NCBI GenBank assembly: GCA_016195385.1
Contig: JACPZS010000033.1
Span: 1-43,440 of the forward strand
Direction: 5' to 3'
DNA from: Verrucomicrobiota bacterium
Lineage (GTDB): Bacteria > Verrucomicrobiota > Verrucomicrobiia > Limisphaerales > JACPZS01
Length of the DNA stretch: 43,440 bases
This document shows, one piece after another, positions 40,295 to 43,440 of the stretch (the stretch's first letter is position 1; the number at the start of each line of letters is the position of its first letter). A program made the position numbers and the translations under genes. Under the pieces are notes generated by a model. The model had not been told where the DNA came from, ran no database searches, and saw nothing but the letters and a program-made list of their open reading frames with translations.

Positions 40295-40441
40295 TTAGCA
40301 CCGCGGCTTTAGCCCGGTGAACCCGAGTACTGGAAGATGAATCAGCCGTTTCAACGGCTTTGGACGCCACTGCGGGAAACCGTTGAAACGGTTGAGGGGT
40401 TCGTGGACGCTTTCTTCACCGGGCTAAAGCCACGGTGCTAA
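40295..40441. mobile_element. 147-bp MITE-like element with 27-bp terminal inverted repeats
   Basis: Terminal repeats at 40295-40321 and 40415-40441 (starting TTAGCACCG and ending CCCGGTGAA) match at 26 of 27 positions. An inner inverted pair (GCCGTTTCAACGG and CCGTTGAAACGGT-type) gives the whole element a long-hairpin structure. It encodes no protein and shows no clear target duplication. It lies between cysN and the aquaporin gene; the region has no gene from 40232 to 40494. Confidence 0.7.
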
Positions 40442-40494
40442 TGAGACACGTTCAAAATCTGATTTGCCCGCAACTGTGAACTTGAAGTCGCTCG

Positions 40495-41148
<654 letters not shown>

Positions 41149-41217
41149 TTAAACCAACAATCTCACCTGCGCCTCAACAACATTTTCGCGACGACTTCGG
41201 AAATAACCGAAACCGAG

Positions 41218-43440
41218 TCACGGCTTGCGCAAACGAAAGAAACGTTGCGGCCAATCCATCGGCGCGGTGACTTCCCAGCGGCCACCGTTGGTCTTGGCTA
41301 CTTCAATGGCGGGCAGCCAATTTGTGGCGGCGACGTTCGTTGAGGATTCGAACACGAAACCGGTGGAGGGGAACGGCCAGGAGATTCCAAGGGCATTGGC
41401 CGCGCGCGTCGTGCTGAGTCCAGGGCGGACGAGCGGAGCGGTGCAAGTGTTCAGCAAGATTGAAATCGTGCGAGACGAAGGTGTTGCGACAACAACGTCC
41501 GGCGTGCCATCTCCATTCAGTTCTCCGACCGCAAGTGCCCGGAGAAATACGCCCGCATCAAAAGCGATTGCCTTCTGGAAAGTTCCGTCCCCATTTCCGA
41601 CCATAATCTGAAGACTCCCGACGCCAAGGCCATTGTCTGTTGCGAGGACGAGATCTGGTTTACCATCCCCATTGAAGTCAGCTACGGCCACCTCATTTGG
41701 CAGGTTAGCGATTGTATATCTGGCAGCAGGTTGAAATGTGCCATTGCCGTTGCCCAGTAAAACAACCAGGTTGGTCAACACGGTAAAATTGCCAGCGACC
41801 AAGTCGAGCTTGCCATCGCCGTTCAAATCACTCATCGCGAGAGACGCGGCATTCAATCCGCCGTAATAATTGGTGGCGTCCTGAAAGGTGCCATCGCCTT
41901 TGCCTAACAGAATCGATATGTTGCCTGTTCCAGGCAGGAACGCTTTGCCTCCGGTCGCCACGTCAAGCCGGCCATCGCCATTGAAATCGCCGATGACAAC
42001 GGAATTCACGCCTCCTCCAGTGCTGAAGAATCTCCTCGGACGAAAACTTCCGTCACCCTCGCCTATTAGCATTACAACTCCGGCAGAGCTGTGGCCAACG
42101 ACAATGTCCGGCCTGCCGTCGCCATTGAAGTCCCCGACCGCTACGGAAGTGGGGTAGCTGCTCAAGTCAAAGTTCAGCGCATCTTGAAATGTGCCGTCAA
42201 CTTTTCCGAGCAACACCGATACGCTGGCTTGCTCCTGGCGTTTGAAATCGTTAATCACGACCAGATCGAGTCTTCCGTCAGTGTTGACATCGGCAACAGC
42301 AACTGAAATCGGCGTTGCTCCTGCTCTATAATTAGCGGATTCCCCAAAGTTACCGGTGCCCAAGCCGAGTCGCACTGAGACGAAGCCCGAACCGGCGATA
42401 TCGGAGTTGCCACGAACGGTCACTGCCAGATCCGCCTTGCCGTCGCCGTTGAAATCGCCAATCGCGATTGAGCCAGGATTTATCACGCTGCCGTAAGCAT
42501 CGTAACTTAAGGGTGCGATGAATCCGCCATCCATTCTGCCTAACAAAATCGAAACGCCGCCCTTTATAACCACAGCGAAATCGAGCACCCCATCACCATT
42601 GACATCGCCCGTAGCGACAGCAAACGCATCGTCTCCGGCATCATAATAGACGGCGGCCTGAAATCCACCGTCACCTTTGTTAATGAGAACTGAGATGCTT
42701 CCGGAACCAGGTGTGACTGCGGCCAGGTCGGCCTTGCCATCATGATTGAAATCGCCAGTCAGCAGAGTATTTCCCGAAGATGCGGTTTTTGCGGTCGCAA
42801 TAGTGAGGGGATTTTTGAAAATTCCATCACCCGCATTTATGAGCACAGAAACACTGGCCGTAATCGAATTGAGCACTGCTAAGTCAGGCTTTCCGTCTCC
42901 ATCTAAGTCCGCTACCACTAAAGAATTCGGAAAGTTTCCGCCTGGGTAATTGACGGCCAGCTTGAAAGTGCCACCACCTGAATTCAAAAAAATCGAGACA
43001 GCCCCGTTCGTATAATTGAAGCTGGTCACGTCATACGAGCCACGGCTGGCCACTGCCAGGTCGAGTTTGCCATCTCCATTGAAATCGCCCACAGCTACAG
43101 AAGTTGGAGCGGTGTCGGTAGCGAGGTTGAAAGTTTGCTGGAAGCTTCCGTCTCCGGTGCCCAAAAGTACCGAAACATTGGTGGAACCAAGGTTAGCCAC
43201 CGCAAGGTCAGGTTTGCCATCTCCATTGAAGTCCCCCACTGCCATGGAAAAAGGTGTCAAGCCGGTTGCATAAGCCACTGGCGGCTGAAAATTGCCATCG
43301 CCTATACCCAGCAGTACGAAAGCGTTGGTGGAACCAACGTTCGCGGCGACAAGGTCAAGCTTGCCGTCGCCATTGAAGTCAGCCGCAATCAAAAATAAAG
43401 AACTTCCGCCCACGCGATTGGAGGTTGCTAATTGGAAATC
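41218..43440 (-). CDS. FG-GAP/VCBS repeat protein (5' end beyond the window)
   Basis: At least 740 aa, open to the window edge; in-frame sequence continues (DFQLATSNRV) beyond a GTG at 43413, so the start is not in this window. About 13 repeats of an integrin-like FG-GAP/VCBS unit are seen, each with a Ca-binding loop such as DFNGDGKLDL, DFNGDGKPDL or DVNTDGRLDL. The whole should fold as one or two beta-propellers. The C-terminal region (GISWPFPSTGFVFESSTNV, RFFRLRKP) is the tail often found on verrucomicrobial surface proteins. It is probably extracellular. Repeat length of about 50-65 codons makes this stretch strongly repetitive at DNA level. Confidence 0.85.
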   Translation of the reverse strand, partial: DFQLATSNRVGGSSLFLIAADFNGDGKLDLVAANVGSTNAFVLLGIGDGNFQPPVAYATGLTPFSMAVGDFNGDGKPDLAVANLGSTNVSVLLGTGDGSFQQTFNLATDTAPTSVAVGDFNGDGKLDLAVASRGSYDVTSFNYTNGAVSIFLNSGGGTFKLAVNYPGGNFPNSLVVADLDGDGKPDLAVLNSITASVSVLINAGDGIFKNPLTIATAKTASSGNTLLTGDFNHDGKADLAAVTPGSGSISVLINKGDGGFQAAVYYDAGDDAFAVATGDVNGDGVLDFAVVIKGGVSILLGRMDGGFIAPLSYDAYGSVINPGSIAIGDFNGDGKADLAVTVRGNSDIAGSGFVSVRLGLGTGNFGESANYRAGATPISVAVADVNTDGRLDLVVINDFKRQEQASVSVLLGKVDGTFQDALNFDLSSYPTSVAVGDFNGDGRPDIVVGHSSAGVVMLIGEGDGSFRPRRFFSTGGGVNSVVIGDFNGDGRLDVATGGKAFLPGTGNISILLGKGDGTFQDATNYYGGLNAASLAMSDLNGDGKLDLVAGNFTVLTNLVVLLGNGNGTFQPAARYTIANLPNEVAVADFNGDGKPDLVLATDNGLGVGSLQIMVGNGDGTFQKAIAFDAGVFLRALAVGELNGDGTPDVVVATPSSRTISILLNTCTAPLVRPGLSTTRAANALGISWPFPSTGFVFESSTNVAATNWLPAIEVAKTNGGRWEVTAPMDWPQRFFRLRKP

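Overview
The window looks like a GC-rich chromosome segment of a Verrucomicrobia-type bacterium. The lineage is inferred from gene content only: paired prepilin-type proteins with the H-X9-DG C-terminal motif, a PEP-CTERM protein, a DUF1501 Tat protein, SNF2 helicases and a Pup/UBact-proteasome locus outside the actinobacteria. No rRNA, tRNA or CRISPR array was seen.

Layout. (1) 1-2812: an intergenic stretch with a perfect 32-bp palindrome, then a secreted dienelactone hydrolase and a secreted glucose/sorbosone-dehydrogenase-type beta-propeller. (2) 2847-9736, minus strand: a complete bacterial proteasome operon in the order arc/mpa, small membrane protein, dop, pup (UBact), prcB, prcA, pafA. 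The last four genes are chained by ATGA stop/start overlaps. The tagging protein is 56 aa and ends in Gly-Gln. The ATPase lacks the usual C-terminal docking tail. (3) 9907-12437: two prepilin-like proteins and a Mn-type superoxide dismutase with a clear terminator. (4) 12562-15822: a large SNF2-family ATPase. Its last codons are the attachment site of a 10.3-kb integrated element (about 15785-26163).

(5) The element is bounded by 38-bp direct repeats (35/38 identical). It carries a tyrosine integrase, a Toprim-type primase, an SF3-like ATPase and a small HTH-like protein in an ATGA-coupled operon. It also has two PIN toxin-antitoxin modules, one of them broken, and a cargo of unrecognised proteins: a zinc-ribbon/PH-like protein, a membrane coiled-coil protein and a secreted Sel1 protein. 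Paired TGCACACA sites lie just inside both ends; at the right end they overlap the predicted integrase promoter. No capsid, relaxase or transposase gene was seen, so it resembles a phage satellite or a minimal integrative element.

(6) 26179-33347: a Sel1-repeat protein, a PEP-CTERM protein, a second SNF2 helicase with a SWIM zinc finger, and a DUF1501 protein. (7) 33576-40231: an assimilatory sulfate reduction set (cysI, cysH, cysD, cysN) interrupted by a nucleotidyl-cyclase-like gene, a DUF433/DUF5615 pair, and a GxxExxY gene packed between 30-bp inverted repeats. A gene-less version of the same inverted repeat lies between cysD and cysN. (8) 40295-43440: a 147-bp MITE-like element, an aquaporin-family channel with a non-canonical filter residue, and a long FG-GAP/VCBS repeat protein running off the window.

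Functionally, the proteasome operon encodes tag, tag-activating, ligase, unfoldase and protease components together. The cys genes take sulfate through APS and PAPS to sulfite and sulfide. The island is self-contained for integration and replication initiation.
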